A stretch of 64,000 bases of DNA from UMGS1696 sp964621165 (GTDB lineage Bacteria; Bacillota; Clostridia; Oscillospirales; CAG-272), in contig CAZULC010000009.1 in assembly GCA_964621165.1 (NCBI GenBank), positions 14,045 to 78,044 of the forward strand. The letters are read 5' to 3'. Position 1 is the stretch's first letter. Each line of letters begins with the position of its first letter. Of this stretch, positions 35,477 through 45,042 are shown piece by piece. Made by a program: the position numbers and the translations under genes. The notes under the pieces were generated by a model. That model did not search any database, was not told the origin of the DNA, and was given only the letters and a program-made list of their open reading frames with translations.

Positions 35477-38400
35477 TTAATCCATATCAAACATACTAAT
35501 CTGGTTGGTCTTGCTCATTCCCTTGAGGGCGCCGTTTTTCTCCAGCAGTTCCATCAGGGACTTTGACACCTTTGCCTTTGTGCGCAGCTCGTCTATCGAG
35601 AACACGTCACCACTCGCCATGGCGTTCATGATGTTCTCCGCAGCCGTGGTTCCAAGACCGGGCAGAGACGAAAAGGGCAGGCGGATTTTACCGTTCTCCG
35701 GCACAAACTTCGTGGCGTGTGACTTCTTTATGTTCACGGGAAGGAAGTCAAAGCCCCGCTCAAAGTACTCGTTGACCAGCATGAGGGCGTTTGCTTCGGC
35801 TGCCTCCGTGGCTGACATATCCATGCCCTTTTTGTTGTACTCAGCCAAGGTCGACTTGCACTTCTCACGTCCGCCCATTACGGTCTCGCCGTTGAAGCCG
35901 TCGGGAGCTGCCGTGAAGTAAGCCGCGTAGAACTCCACCGGGTAGTAGATTTTGTACCACATGAGCCGGATTGCGTCGATTACGTAGGCGGCTGCGTGGG
36001 CTTTCGGGAACATGTACCGGATTTTCTGAAGCGAGTCGATGTACCAGTCGGGAACCCAGTTTGCCCGCATTTCGTCCTGCATTTCCTGAGGGATGATCAC
36101 GCCCTTTTTGTTCTTCCGCACAAACTCCATTATCTTGAAGGACAGGCTTTTCTCCATGCCGTACTTGTGAATCAGGGTCATCATGATGTCGTCGCGGCAC
36201 CCGATAACGTCGGAAATCGTGCAGATTTTGTTGTTGATAAGCTCTTCCGCGTTGCCGAGCCAGCAGCCTGTACCGTGAGTGAGTCCGGAAATCTGGAGAA
36301 GGTCCGTGAAGTTTTTCGGCTGAGCCTCCATGAGAACTCCTCGGATGAACTTTGTACCCATCTCAGGAATCCCCAGAGTGGCGGTTTTCGAGTCAATTTG
36401 CTCGGGGGTCACTCCAATTGGTTCGGTGGAAGTAAAGCTTTTGTACACCGCAGGGTCGCTCATGGGAACGTCAAGGACGCTGGTGCCCGTGTATTCCTCA
36501 AGACGCTTATATTTTGTCGGAATATCGTGTCCGAGGATGTCAAGCTTGAGGATTGTGTCGTGGAGGTACTTGAACTCGAAATGGGTCGTGATGATGTCGG
36601 AGTTGGGGTCCTCGGCGGGGTGCTGAACCGGGGAGAAGTCGTAAATCTCGTATTCCCGGGGCACGACGATGATTCCGCCCGGATGCTGACCCGTGGTTCT
36701 CTTTGTTCCGAGGCAGCCGTTGACCAGCCTGTCCATCTCAGCCCGATTCACCGATATGCCCTTGTGTTCGAGAAATTTCGCCGCGAATCCGTAGGCGGTT
36801 TTGTCAGCCAGCGTGCCGATTGTACCCGCCTTGAACGCCTTTCCCGTGCCGAAGAGTACCTCCGTGAACTTGTGCGCGTCACCCTGCACGTCCCCGGAGA
36901 AGTTCAGGTCAATGTCCGGGGTCTTGTCCCCATTGAAGCCAAGGAAAGTCTCGAAAGGGATGTCGTGTCCGTCACGGTCACAGTCGGCGCCGCATCTCGG
37001 GCATTTTTTCGGGGGCAGGTCAAATCCGGAGCCGACTTCGCCTTTTGTAAAGAACTCGGACCAGGTGCATTTCGGGCACCTATAGTGGGGCGGCAGGGGG
37101 TTGACTCTTGTGATTCCCGCCATAGTCGCCGCAAAGGACGAGCCAACAGAACCACGGGACCCCACCTGATATCCCTTTTCTTCACTGTTGACCACAAGCT
37201 TCCGGGCGATAATGTACATGATTGCGAATCCGTTTTTGATAATGGAGTCAAGCTCCCTCTCGAGTCTCGCGGAAACAACGTCGGGAAGCGGGTCGCCGTA
37301 CATGGATTTGGCCAGACTCCAGCACTTTTCCGTCAGTTCTTCCTCAGCTCCGTCGATGTGAGGCGGGTAGTTTCCCTTCGGAATTGGGCGGGTGTACTCA
37401 ATCATGTCCGCGATTTTGTTGGGGTTCTCTATGACCACTTCACGCGCTACGTCTTCGCCGAGATAGGAAAATTCTTCCAGCATCTCCTCGGTCGTGCGGT
37501 AGAACAGCTTCGTCTCCCGGTCAGCGTCCTTGAAGCCAAGTCCGGTCAGGATTATGCGGCGGTAGATTTCATCCTCGGGATTCTTGTAGTGAGCGTCGCA
37601 GGTAGCACACACGGGACGGTTTGCCTTTCGCCCAAGCTCCACAATCCGCCGGTTCAGGTTCCGCAGGGTTTCTTCATCCGGCACGCGTCCCTCGCGAATC
37701 ATGAAGTCGTTGTTTGATATGGGCTGGATTTCGAGATAATCGTAAAACTGCGCGATTTCGAGAAGATCCTCCTCGCTCTTGCCCTCCATCATTGCCGAAA
37801 ACAGCTCTCCCGCCTCACATGCTGAGCCTAAGATCAAGCCCTCGCGCAGTTCCTCAAGACGGGTGCGTGGTATTCTCGGGTGGCGATAGTAATATTTTAA
37901 GTACGAATCCGACACGAGCTTGTAGAGATTCTTCATGCCGGTCTGATTTTTGACCAAGATAATCTGGTGGTACGACTTCAGCTTCTTCGGGTCCGCTTTT
38001 TCCGCCATTGCGAAATTCATGCGGGAGATTGTGTCGATTCCCTCTTCCTTCAGCCGGCTCGCCATGCAGTCGAAGATGAGCGCCAGCATTTCCGCGTCGT
38101 CGGAAGCCCGGTGGTGGTTGAAGTTGCCTAAATTGTAAAACTTTGCCAGCGTGTCCAGCTTGTGGTTTTTCAGGGTGGGATTCATATACCGGGACATTGC
38201 CACGGTGTCGAGGTAGGGATTTTCAAACTTTATCCCGCACTCCTCCGCCGCATAACGGATGAATCCCGTATCAAATGAAGCGTTGTGCGCCACAAGCATC
38301 CGTCCCCCTGCGAAAGCTAAAAACTCCGGCAGGACCTCGGCAATGGGTCGCGCGTTCTTTACCATGTCGTCGGAAATTCCCGTCAGCTCCGTTATGTTCT

Positions 38401-39910
38401 CAGGAATGGGGACTTCGGGATTGACGAATGTGTTATATTTGTCAAGAATCTCGCCGCTCTTGTAGATGACCGCGCCGATTTCCGTGATTTTGCAGGTTGC
38501 CGCCGAAAGTCCCGTAGTCTCGATGTCGAACACGCAGAACTCGTCGTCAAATGTGATGTTCTCACCCTTGTAAGCCGCACGGGATGTGTCATCGACGTAG
38601 TAGGCTTCCACGCCGTAGAGAACCTTGATTTCGTCGTTCAGGGAGTCTGCGGTCAGCATTGCCACAGGGAAACTCTGCAGATCTCCGTGGTCCGTGATCG
38701 CCACAGCTTTGTGACCCCATTTGTGAGCGGTCTTGACAATATCGTCCGCTTTGATCGTCGCGTCCATTGCCGACATGCATGTGTGAAGGTGCAGCTCAAC
38801 CCGCTTCTCCGGAGCTTTGTCCATCCGCACGGCTTCCTTGATGAGAAGAATGTCAGTGTACTGCATGTAGAGGTCGTTGTCGAAGTTGTCCCGACGTATG
38901 CTTCCCCGCACGGCGTACATTTTACCCTTGGAGAACAGCGTTTCCGTCTCCGGGGCTGACTCGATGGGAACGGTCATTTTTATGTAAATCGAGGCTTCAC
39001 GATCGGTGGCGGCTACGGTGAACATGACTTTGTCGCCTTTGCGGGTTTCCTTCTGCTGAACGTCAAATACCTCGCAGAGAATAATCCTGCCCTTGCCCGT
39101 TCCCGTGACTGCCCGCAGTGGGATTGTGTCCTCGATCTCGAACATTTCCCCGAACACTAACTCAGGAGAGGAAACGTCGAACCGAATCTTCCCGGACTTG
39201 ATGATGCCCCCGTCCTCACGCACTGCCTCGTCGCTTCCTTCAAACAGTGAGCTGACCCGGGTCAGGTTCAGTTCCTTTTCGTCCGGTTCTTTTTTTGCCT
39301 GAGCCTCAGTCAATTTGGAAGCTTCTTCCATTTTCGCGTGTTCGGCCACGATGTTCTCGCTCTCACTGTTGAGCCGTTCAAGCTGGTGCGCCACAAATTC
39401 AGCGTACTGGGCTTCCGCGTCCTCGGACTGGGCAATTTTCACTTCCATTTTCAGTCCGAACTCGCTCTCGATGATTCCCTCAAACACACGGGCGGTTTTG
39501 GCAAGGTCAAGCAGGGATATTCCCCCATGGGAAAAGGGAATTCGGATTTCAAGTCCGTCCCCTGTGTGTGCAAGCTCGTATCTGTCGAAGAATCCGTTTA
39601 TCACAATGCCGACCCGCTTTGCCTCGGTTATTATCTCGTCCATGTAGGAGTCGCAGAACAGACTCGAATCATACCGCGTGAGAATCATGACCCCCCGCAG
39701 CTCGTACTTGTCACGTATTGTCTTCTCGAGGGCGTAGATGTCCTGCTTTTTGTAGAGCTTCGGCAGACTCACCGATATTTCCGCCAAACGTTTTTCCCGG
39801 TCAAGCCTCAGCTTCACGTCCCGGGCAGAATCGAAGATTTCCTTTTGTATGCCTTCTACCAGTCCCGCAGCTTTTTTGAATATATCGGGCAGTGTTTTCC
39901 CTTCCATCAT
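35477..39910 (-). CDS. polC: DNA polymerase III PolC-type alpha subunit
   Basis: The 1477-residue protein is the Gram-positive replicase. In order it has an N-terminal domain, an OB fold, a PHP domain (HLHTCMSAMDATIKADDIV, AITDHGDLQ), a 3'-5' exonuclease inserted in the PHP (FDIETTGLSA, HNASFDTGF, HRASDDAEMLA), and a zinc-bearing palm/finger region (CPKC, CPRC, then GDKTPDIDLNFSGD with catalytic Asp residues). It synthesises the chromosome with proofreading. It starts at 39910 behind GGAGTGA and is the last gene of the rpsB-to-polC block. Confidence 0.98.
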   Translation of the reverse strand: MMEGKTLPDIFKKAAGLVEGIQKEIFDSARDVKLRLDREKRLAEISVSLPKLYKKQDIYALEKTIRDKYELRGVMILTRYDSSLFCDSYMDEIITEAKRVGIVINGFFDRYELAHTGDGLEIRIPFSHGGISLLDLAKTARVFEGIIESEFGLKMEVKIAQSEDAEAQYAEFVAHQLERLNSESENIVAEHAKMEEASKLTEAQAKKEPDEKELNLTRVSSLFEGSDEAVREDGGIIKSGKIRFDVSSPELVFGEMFEIEDTIPLRAVTGTGKGRIILCEVFDVQQKETRKGDKVMFTVAATDREASIYIKMTVPIESAPETETLFSKGKMYAVRGSIRRDNFDNDLYMQYTDILLIKEAVRMDKAPEKRVELHLHTCMSAMDATIKADDIVKTAHKWGHKAVAITDHGDLQSFPVAMLTADSLNDEIKVLYGVEAYYVDDTSRAAYKGENITFDDEFCVFDIETTGLSAATCKITEIGAVIYKSGEILDKYNTFVNPEVPIPENITELTGISDDMVKNARPIAEVLPEFLAFAGGRMLVAHNASFDTGFIRYAAEECGIKFENPYLDTVAMSRYMNPTLKNHKLDTLAKFYNLGNFNHHRASDDAEMLALIFDCMASRLKEEGIDTISRMNFAMAEKADPKKLKSYHQIILVKNQTGMKNLYKLVSDSYLKYYYRHPRIPRTRLEELREGLILGSACEAGELFSAMMEGKSEEDLLEIAQFYDYLEIQPISNNDFMIREGRVPDEETLRNLNRRIVELGRKANRPVCATCDAHYKNPEDEIYRRIILTGLGFKDADRETKLFYRTTEEMLEEFSYLGEDVAREVVIENPNKIADMIEYTRPIPKGNYPPHIDGAEEELTEKCWSLAKSMYGDPLPDVVSARLERELDSIIKNGFAIMYIIARKLVVNSEEKGYQVGSRGSVGSSFAATMAGITRVNPLPPHYRCPKCTWSEFFTKGEVGSGFDLPPKKCPRCGADCDRDGHDIPFETFLGFNGDKTPDIDLNFSGDVQGDAHKFTEVLFGTGKAFKAGTIGTLADKTAYGFAAKFLEHKGISVNRAEMDRLVNGCLGTKRTTGQHPGGIIVVPREYEIYDFSPVQHPAEDPNSDIITTHFEFKYLHDTILKLDILGHDIPTKYKRLEEYTGTSVLDVPMSDPAVYKSFTSTEPIGVTPEQIDSKTATLGIPEMGTKFIRGVLMEAQPKNFTDLLQISGLTHGTGCWLGNAEELINNKICTISDVIGCRDDIMMTLIHKYGMEKSLSFKIMEFVRKNKKGVIIPQEMQDEMRANWVPDWYIDSLQKIRYMFPKAHAAAYVIDAIRLMWYKIYYPVEFYAAYFTAAPDGFNGETVMGGREKCKSTLAEYNKKGMDMSATEAAEANALMLVNEYFERGFDFLPVNIKKSHATKFVPENGKIRLPFSSLPGLGTTAAENIMNAMASGDVFSIDELRTKAKVSKSLMELLEKNGALKGMSKTNQISMFDMD

Positions 39911-39966
39911 TTCACTCCGGCTATAATTTTCACTTAGTTAATTATCGTATAGTTATATTTTTCAAG

Positions 39967-41040
39967 TTATTCGTCAATCGCACGCTGGGTCTCGCGCAGA
40001 AGAAACTCCACCGCCTCGGCTTCCTCAACACGGCAAACGGTCTGCCCGCTCTTGAAGAACATGCAGAACCCGTCACCGCCGGCAATTCCGAAGTCTGCGC
40101 CTTTGGCTTCCCCCGGACCGTTGACAACGCAGCCCATCACCGCCACGTTCAGCCGCTTTCCATGAGTGTCAAGCAGAACCGCGCGTCGTTTGTATTCGCT
40201 CATTATTCCAATGAGGTCAATTTTAGTCCGTCCGCAGGTGGGGCAGGAGATGACGTTCACCCCTCCGCGTAGGTTCAGTCCAAGGGATGAGAGAATTTCA
40301 AGTCCGGCTTTCACTTCCTCAGCAGGGTCGGCGGTCAGGGATACGCGGATTGTGTCGCCGATTCCGTCAAGCAGGAGTGAGCCGATTCCCACGGCGTTTT
40401 TCACCGTACCCGAGTATGAGTCACCGGCTTCCGTCACGCCGAGATGCAGGGGGTAGTCCGACCTCTCGTGTACAAGCCGCGCCGCCTTCACCATCTCCCG
40501 CACATTTGACGACTTGATTGAGATGACAATATCGGAAAAGCCGCAGTCCTCGAGAACCTCAGCCTCAAGCAGAGCGGATTCAGCCAGAGCATCGGCACAG
40601 GGAGTGGAGTATTTCTCAAGCAGACGTTTGTCGAGAGACCCGCCGTTCACTCCGATTCTGATTGGAATTCCGGCAGTCCTGCACCCGTCAGCGACCTCTT
40701 TGACCTTGTACCTCTCCCCGATGTTGCCGGGATTTATGCGGATTTTGTCCACGCCGTATTTCAGGCACTCCAGCGCGATTTTATAGTCGTAGTGTATGTC
40801 CGCCACAAGGGGAACTTTGACCCCGCGCTCCTTCGCCAGACGAAACACGGGCGCACATCCAAGGCTTGGCACGGCAAGGCGTACAATATCGCACCCCGCT
40901 TCCTCCAGCTTCTTAATCTGCCCGATTGACCTGTCAAAATCCTCCGCCGGTACGTTGGTCATGGACTGAACCGAAATGGGACTTCCCCCGCCGATTTCAA
41001 CCTTGCCGACGCGTACCTTTCTCGTAAGTTTACCGTTCAT
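39967..41040 (-). CDS. ispG: 4-hydroxy-3-methylbut-2-enyl diphosphate synthase IspG
   Basis: The 357-residue enzyme has the [4Fe-4S] ligands in ISCPTCGRT and VMGCVVNGPGEAKGADFGI, and the N-terminal TIM-barrel start VRVGKVEIGGGSPISVQSMTN. It converts methylerythritol cyclodiphosphate to HMBPP in the MEP pathway. It works with dxr two genes upstream in the same operon. A GGAAAAC ribosome site precedes the ATG. Confidence 0.97.
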   Translation of the reverse strand: MNGKLTRKVRVGKVEIGGGSPISVQSMTNVPAEDFDRSIGQIKKLEEAGCDIVRLAVPSLGCAPVFRLAKERGVKVPLVADIHYDYKIALECLKYGVDKIRINPGNIGERYKVKEVADGCRTAGIPIRIGVNGGSLDKRLLEKYSTPCADALAESALLEAEVLEDCGFSDIVISIKSSNVREMVKAARLVHERSDYPLHLGVTEAGDSYSGTVKNAVGIGSLLLDGIGDTIRVSLTADPAEEVKAGLEILSSLGLNLRGGVNVISCPTCGRTKIDLIGIMSEYKRRAVLLDTHGKRLNVAVMGCVVNGPGEAKGADFGIAGGDGFCMFFKSGQTVCRVEEAEAVEFLLRETQRAIDE

Positions 41041-41067
41041 TTTCGTTTTCCTTCGTTGATATATAAC

Positions 41068-42108
41068 TTATAAAAGTCCCACAATATCCTTCACCGCGAT
41101 GACAACCATCAGTATCATAAGCACTACCATTCCCGCGAAGTGAACGTAGCCTTCAATCTCAGGCTTCACGGGCTTGCGTCGGATCAGCTCGATTATCTCA
41201 AACAGCAACCGGCCACCGTCAAGTGCAGGAAGAGGAAGCAGGTTCATGACTCCAAGGTTCATGCTGATTACTACCGCTAAATACACGAGATCCTCTATTC
41301 CCTGCTCAGCCGCCTCGCCGAGAGCCTTTGTCACACCCACGGGTCCGGAGATGCTCTCAACCCCGTACCGCCCGCGGATTAAGTCAATCAGCGACTCCCA
41401 TATCATTTTTATAGTCGATATTGAGCGGAAGTAGGCGTGTTTCAGAACCGTCAGCGGGGTTTTCGCCTCGGGAAGCACCTTGAAGTCCACGCTGCCGTAG
41501 CGGGTACCGTTATCTACAATCGTAGGGAACTCCACGTCAGCCAGAGTGATTTTCTCCCCGTCACGGATTATGGTCACGTCAACCGGCTCGATTCCCCGCC
41601 GCATGATTTCGTAAATCGTCTCGTTTGCAATATGAACCTTCACCCCGTCCACTGCCACGATTGTGTCGCCTTCACGCAGTCCGCCGGCGTAGGAGTAGTT
41701 GAACCCAGCTTCGTCGTAAACCAGCGCACCGATAGTATTTGACGGTAGAGTTGCCTGAGTGGAAACAAGAATTCCCATGACCAGAATGCCCACGACAATG
41801 TTCATGAAAGCTCCGGCGCAGGTGATGATGATTCTCTGCCACACCGGTTTTTTGTTGAAGGCGTTTTCGTCCTCCGAGTCCTCGTCTTCCCCGACCATGC
41901 TGACAAAGCCCCCGATTGGCAAGGCTCGCACGGAGTACCGGATTCCGCTTTTCTTTGACACCTTAGAGAACAGCTTGGGTCCCATGCCGATTGCAAATTC
42001 GTTTATGGAGACCTTGAAAGCCCGCGCCATGGTGAAGTGTCCGAATTCGTGAATGAATATCAAAAATCCGAATATTAACAGCGCGATTACTATATACCAG
42101 AGATTAAT
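41068..42108 (-). CDS. rseP: RIP-family site-2 zinc metalloprotease (RseP/RasP), apparent ATT start
   Basis: The first transmembrane helix bears the HEFGH zinc motif. Family members start about 17 residues before it, with a sequence like VIALLIFGFLIFIHEFGH. The only in-frame possibilities are a TTG at 42063 that would cut off this helix, or ATT at 42108-42106, which gives (M)NLWYIVIALLIFG and 346 residues and sits just after AGGGTGTGAG. A TAA lies one codon upstream. A PDZ domain (GLREGDTIVAVDGVKV) and the C-terminal NLLPLPALDGGRLLFE follow. It cleaves transmembrane anti-sigma or signalling proteins. Confidence 0.9.
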   Translation of the reverse strand: MNLWYIVIALLIFGFLIFIHEFGHFTMARAFKVSINEFAIGMGPKLFSKVSKKSGIRYSVRALPIGGFVSMVGEDEDSEDENAFNKKPVWQRIIITCAGAFMNIVVGILVMGILVSTQATLPSNTIGALVYDEAGFNYSYAGGLREGDTIVAVDGVKVHIANETIYEIMRRGIEPVDVTIIRDGEKITLADVEFPTIVDNGTRYGSVDFKVLPEAKTPLTVLKHAYFRSISTIKMIWESLIDLIRGRYGVESISGPVGVTKALGEAAEQGIEDLVYLAVVISMNLGVMNLLPLPALDGGRLLFEIIELIRRKPVKPEIEGYVHFAGMVVLMILMVVIAVKDIVGLL

Positions 42109-42122
42109 TTAACTCACACCCT

Positions 42123-43328
42123 TTATTGTATTTTGAGTTTCTTCTCCATGCACTGACGGCAGACCCGTCTTGATTCGTCTACGGCTTCCCGTATGGAGTC
42201 GGCGCTCACTTTATATGATACATCAATTTTACCGAGAGTTTCAATCACAAATGATGAAATATCTGTAAATCCTATCTTTTTCCCGAGAAAAGCGGCGACT
42301 GCTTCCTCATCAGCTGCAATGAGCGCGGCAGGAGTGCATCCACCAACCTTTACGGCATCCCTGGCCACTCTGAGAAGGGGAAAGGCGTCCTCGTCAGGCT
42401 CAAAAAACGTAAGCGAGCCGATTTGCGCGAGGTTTAAGATGTTCCCCGCAGTCTTTTCCGTATGTGGAGCCGTAGCCGCGTATCTTATGCAGTCCCGCAT
42501 GTCAGGACGGCCCAGCTGAGCAGTCATTGTGTTATCATTATACTCAATCATAGAATGTATTATGCTCTGGGGGTGAATCACGACTCCCACCCGGCTCTCA
42601 TCCACGCCGAACAGCCGCACCGCCTCTATTATCTCAAAGCCCTTGTTCATCAGCGTTGCCGAGTCCACCGTGATTTTCACGCCCATTTTCCACGTGGGAT
42701 GGTTCAGTGCGTCCTCGAGGGTGACTTTCTCAAGCTCTTCTTTGCTCCGCCCACGGAAAGGACCGCCAGAAGCTGTCAGCACGATCCTCTTCACGTCGTC
42801 GGGATTTTTTCTCTCGAGAAGCCGGTACACCGCACTGTGTTCACTGTCCACCGGGATGATTTCGCCGCCGCAGGATTCGCACTCGCCGATAATCAAGTCC
42901 CCCGCCGCAATCACGGCTTCCTTGTTCGCCATGCCGATTCGCTTTCCCGACTGAGCCGCCGCAAGAGCATAGTCAAACCCCTCAAGCCCCGCGACAGAAT
43001 GAAAAACTATGTCGGACTTGGTTTCTCTCACGCAGTCGAGAATTTCTTCTTTATTATATAGTATCTCGAGCTTGTCATTATATCCGCGGGACTTCAGAAT
43101 TTCCTTCAGCTTCACCGCGCACTCTTCCCCGTCAACTGACGCGAACTTGGGCTTGAACTCAAGAATCTGCTCCGCCAAAAGGTCCACGTTACGCCCAGCC
43201 GAGAGCATGTCCGCACGGATTCCGGTTTCTCGCAAAACGTCCAGAGTCTGCCTGCCGATTGAGCCGGTCGAGCCGAGAACCACTGCCGATTTTATTACTT
43301 TTTCGTTATCTGTACGTATGGTTAACAT
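42123..43328 (-). CDS. dxr: 1-deoxy-D-xylulose 5-phosphate reductoisomerase
   Basis: The 401-residue enzyme has the NADPH loop GSTGSIGRQTLDV, GMANKEAVIAAG, the metal site PVDSEHSAV and the flexible-loop and substrate blocks TASGGPFR and TVDSATLMNKGFE. It catalyses the first committed step of the MEP isoprenoid pathway. It starts behind AAGGAGAAAC, nine bases after cdsA, and its TAA stop is 14 bases before the rseP start. Confidence 0.98.
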   Translation of the reverse strand: MLTIRTDNEKVIKSAVVLGSTGSIGRQTLDVLRETGIRADMLSAGRNVDLLAEQILEFKPKFASVDGEECAVKLKEILKSRGYNDKLEILYNKEEILDCVRETKSDIVFHSVAGLEGFDYALAAAQSGKRIGMANKEAVIAAGDLIIGECESCGGEIIPVDSEHSAVYRLLERKNPDDVKRIVLTASGGPFRGRSKEELEKVTLEDALNHPTWKMGVKITVDSATLMNKGFEIIEAVRLFGVDESRVGVVIHPQSIIHSMIEYNDNTMTAQLGRPDMRDCIRYAATAPHTEKTAGNILNLAQIGSLTFFEPDEDAFPLLRVARDAVKVGGCTPAALIAADEEAVAAFLGKKIGFTDISSFVIETLGKIDVSYKVSADSIREAVDESRRVCRQCMEKKLKIQ

Positions 43329-43337
43329 TGTTTCTCC

Positions 43338-44189
43338 TTATGTCAAAAGTCCGCTCACCGCCGGAATGAAGCTGATTATGTAGAGAAGCGGCGCGGTCAT
43401 GAGTACGCTGTCGAACCTGTCCAATACTCCGCCGTGTCCCGGAAAGATGAAGCCGTAGTCCTTTACGCCAAACCTCCGCTTCACCGCCGACGCCGACAAA
43501 TCCCCAATCTGGGACACTACCGACAGCACCATGCCCGCCGCGCCAAGAATCAGGTACTCCCCGACTCCAAGGCTTCCGCTGATGTCAAAGAACTTCCCGA
43601 TTACAAACCCGAACACCGCCGCCGCGATTCCCGAGAACACAATTCCCGCCACGCTTCCCTCAACGGTTTTCTTCGGCGAAATTTCCGGAATCAGCTTGTG
43701 CTTGCCCAGCATCCGTCCGAAAAGGTAGGCGAAGGTGTCGCTGACCCACGGGCAGATGAAGGTGATGAGGTAGAAATACTTCCCGCAGTCCAGCCGGAGC
43801 ATTACTATACTTGTAAAAGCCAGCGAGATATAGCTCACCCCCATGAACGCCGAGGCTGTGATGGTGTAGTCCAGCTTTCCCCGGTAGAACACATCGGAGG
43901 CGTACATCAGAATCAGGTACAGCAGAACCAGCGCAAGAGCCGCCTGAGCCGGTCCGAGAGTATCGCTGTCCTTCAAAAAATAGGGCAGAATCGGCATCAA
44001 AGCCCCGGTGAGGATGGAGATCAGCGCGACGGGCATATATTTCCGAATTCCCACACAGCCGAGCATTTCAAAAACCCCCACCGCCGACAGCAGAGCCATT
44101 GCAGCGGGAAAGATTACGGTATCCGAAAACCAGCACACGGGTATAAACAAAGCGACAGCGACCACCGCCGTGATTGTTCTCTTTAGCAT
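43338..44189 (-). CDS. cdsA: Phosphatidate cytidylyltransferase
   Basis: The 283-residue integral membrane protein has about eight hydrophobic segments and the CdsA signature near the C-terminus (SQIGDLSASAVKRRFGVKDYG, then PGHGGVLDRFDS). It makes CDP-diacylglycerol for phospholipid synthesis, including the phosphatidylglycerol used by the cardiolipin synthase encoded at 30 kb. It lies between uppS and dxr, as in most Firmicutes. Confidence 0.96.
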   Translation of the reverse strand: MLKRTITAVVAVALFIPVCWFSDTVIFPAAMALLSAVGVFEMLGCVGIRKYMPVALISILTGALMPILPYFLKDSDTLGPAQAALALVLLYLILMYASDVFYRGKLDYTITASAFMGVSYISLAFTSIVMLRLDCGKYFYLITFICPWVSDTFAYLFGRMLGKHKLIPEISPKKTVEGSVAGIVFSGIAAAVFGFVIGKFFDISGSLGVGEYLILGAAGMVLSVVSQIGDLSASAVKRRFGVKDYGFIFPGHGGVLDRFDSVLMTAPLLYIISFIPAVSGLLT

Positions 44190-44237
44190 AGAAGCACCTC
44201 TTTATTATTATATTAACGGAATCCGCCTGAAATATAG

Positions 44238-44954
44238 TTATTCCTGAACTCCGCCCCACCGCCGCGTACGTCTGCCGAAGTCGAATATTGCCGCGTCCAC
44301 GTCAGCAGGGGTCAAATCGGGCCACATTTTGTCGGTGAAGTAGAACTCCGAGTACGCGCTCTGCCACAGAAGAAAGTTTGAAATACGCTCTTCCTTGCCC
44401 GTGCGCACAACTAAATCCGGGTCAGGACAGCCGGCGGTGTACAAAGCGCCCGAAATGTCGTCCTCGCTCACGAACTTCTTTCCCGAGAGAATCAGACGGT
44501 TCACCGCGTGGACTATCTCAGCACGGCCGCCGTAGTTCATGGCAATGTTCAGCCTGTAGGGTCGTCCAGTGGTCTCTTCCTCAAGGGCACGGGCTTTTTT
44601 TCCGATGTTTTCGCTCAATTTCCCCGGCTCGCCGATAAAGCGGAACTCAATATCCCGCTCCTCTGCCGCTTCGATGATGTACTCGAGAAACAGCTTGAAT
44701 ATCGCCTCGACTTCATGCTTCGGACGTTTGATATTTTCCGTTGAGAAAGCGTAAACCGTGCAGTACCGCATGCCGAGACTCTTGCAGTAGCGGACGATTT
44801 TCTTGAAGTTTTCCGCTCCCACCTTGTGTCCGGCTTCACGGGGGAGTCCTCTTGACTTTGCCCAGCGTCCGTTTCCGTCCATGATGAAGGCGATATGGTT
44901 GAGCCGGCTCTGCTGTACCGCGGTTTTTACGTCGTCAATTGTGTAGTTGTCCAT
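44238..44954 (-). CDS. uppS: Isoprenyl transferase (undecaprenyl diphosphate synthase)
   Basis: I start at 44954 (MDNYTIDDVKTAV) behind AAGGAAATT, giving 238 residues; the longer frame would add 14 hydrophobic residues. The active-site block HIAFIMDGNGRWAK and the closing region VVRTGKEERISNFLLWQSAYSEFYFTDKMWPD are typical of cis-prenyl transferases. It makes the C55 lipid carrier for peptidoglycan, using isoprenoids from the dxr/ispG pathway in the same operon. Confidence 0.96.
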   Translation of the reverse strand: MDNYTIDDVKTAVQQSRLNHIAFIMDGNGRWAKSRGLPREAGHKVGAENFKKIVRYCKSLGMRYCTVYAFSTENIKRPKHEVEAIFKLFLEYIIEAAEERDIEFRFIGEPGKLSENIGKKARALEEETTGRPYRLNIAMNYGGRAEIVHAVNRLILSGKKFVSEDDISGALYTAGCPDPDLVVRTGKEERISNFLLWQSAYSEFYFTDKMWPDLTPADVDAAIFDFGRRTRRWGGVQE

Positions 44955-44989
44955 AATTTCCTTAATGATTACAATAATGTTCCATGCGA

Positions 44990-45023
44990 AAAACAACCCG
45001 GTATGATGTACTTTACCGGGCTG
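44990..45023 (-). terminator. Terminator after frr
   Basis: On the minus strand CAGCCCGGTA and TACCGGGTTG form a stem followed by TTTTT. It separates frr from uppS, so the downstream genes need readthrough or another promoter. Confidence 0.8.
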
Positions 45024-45042
45024 TCATTTGGCGGGAGCTGCG

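Noticed and set aside
35996..37717. A 573-codon open frame antisense to polC
   Set aside because: It lies wholly within the polC reading frame on the other strand, lacks a ribosome site and shows no domain; it is a by-product of codon usage. Similar long antisense frames in secA, lepA, spoIVA and dxr were rejected for the same reason.
42063..42065. TTG start for rseP
   Set aside because: It would remove most of the first transmembrane helix that carries the HEFGH active site, and no ribosome site precedes it.
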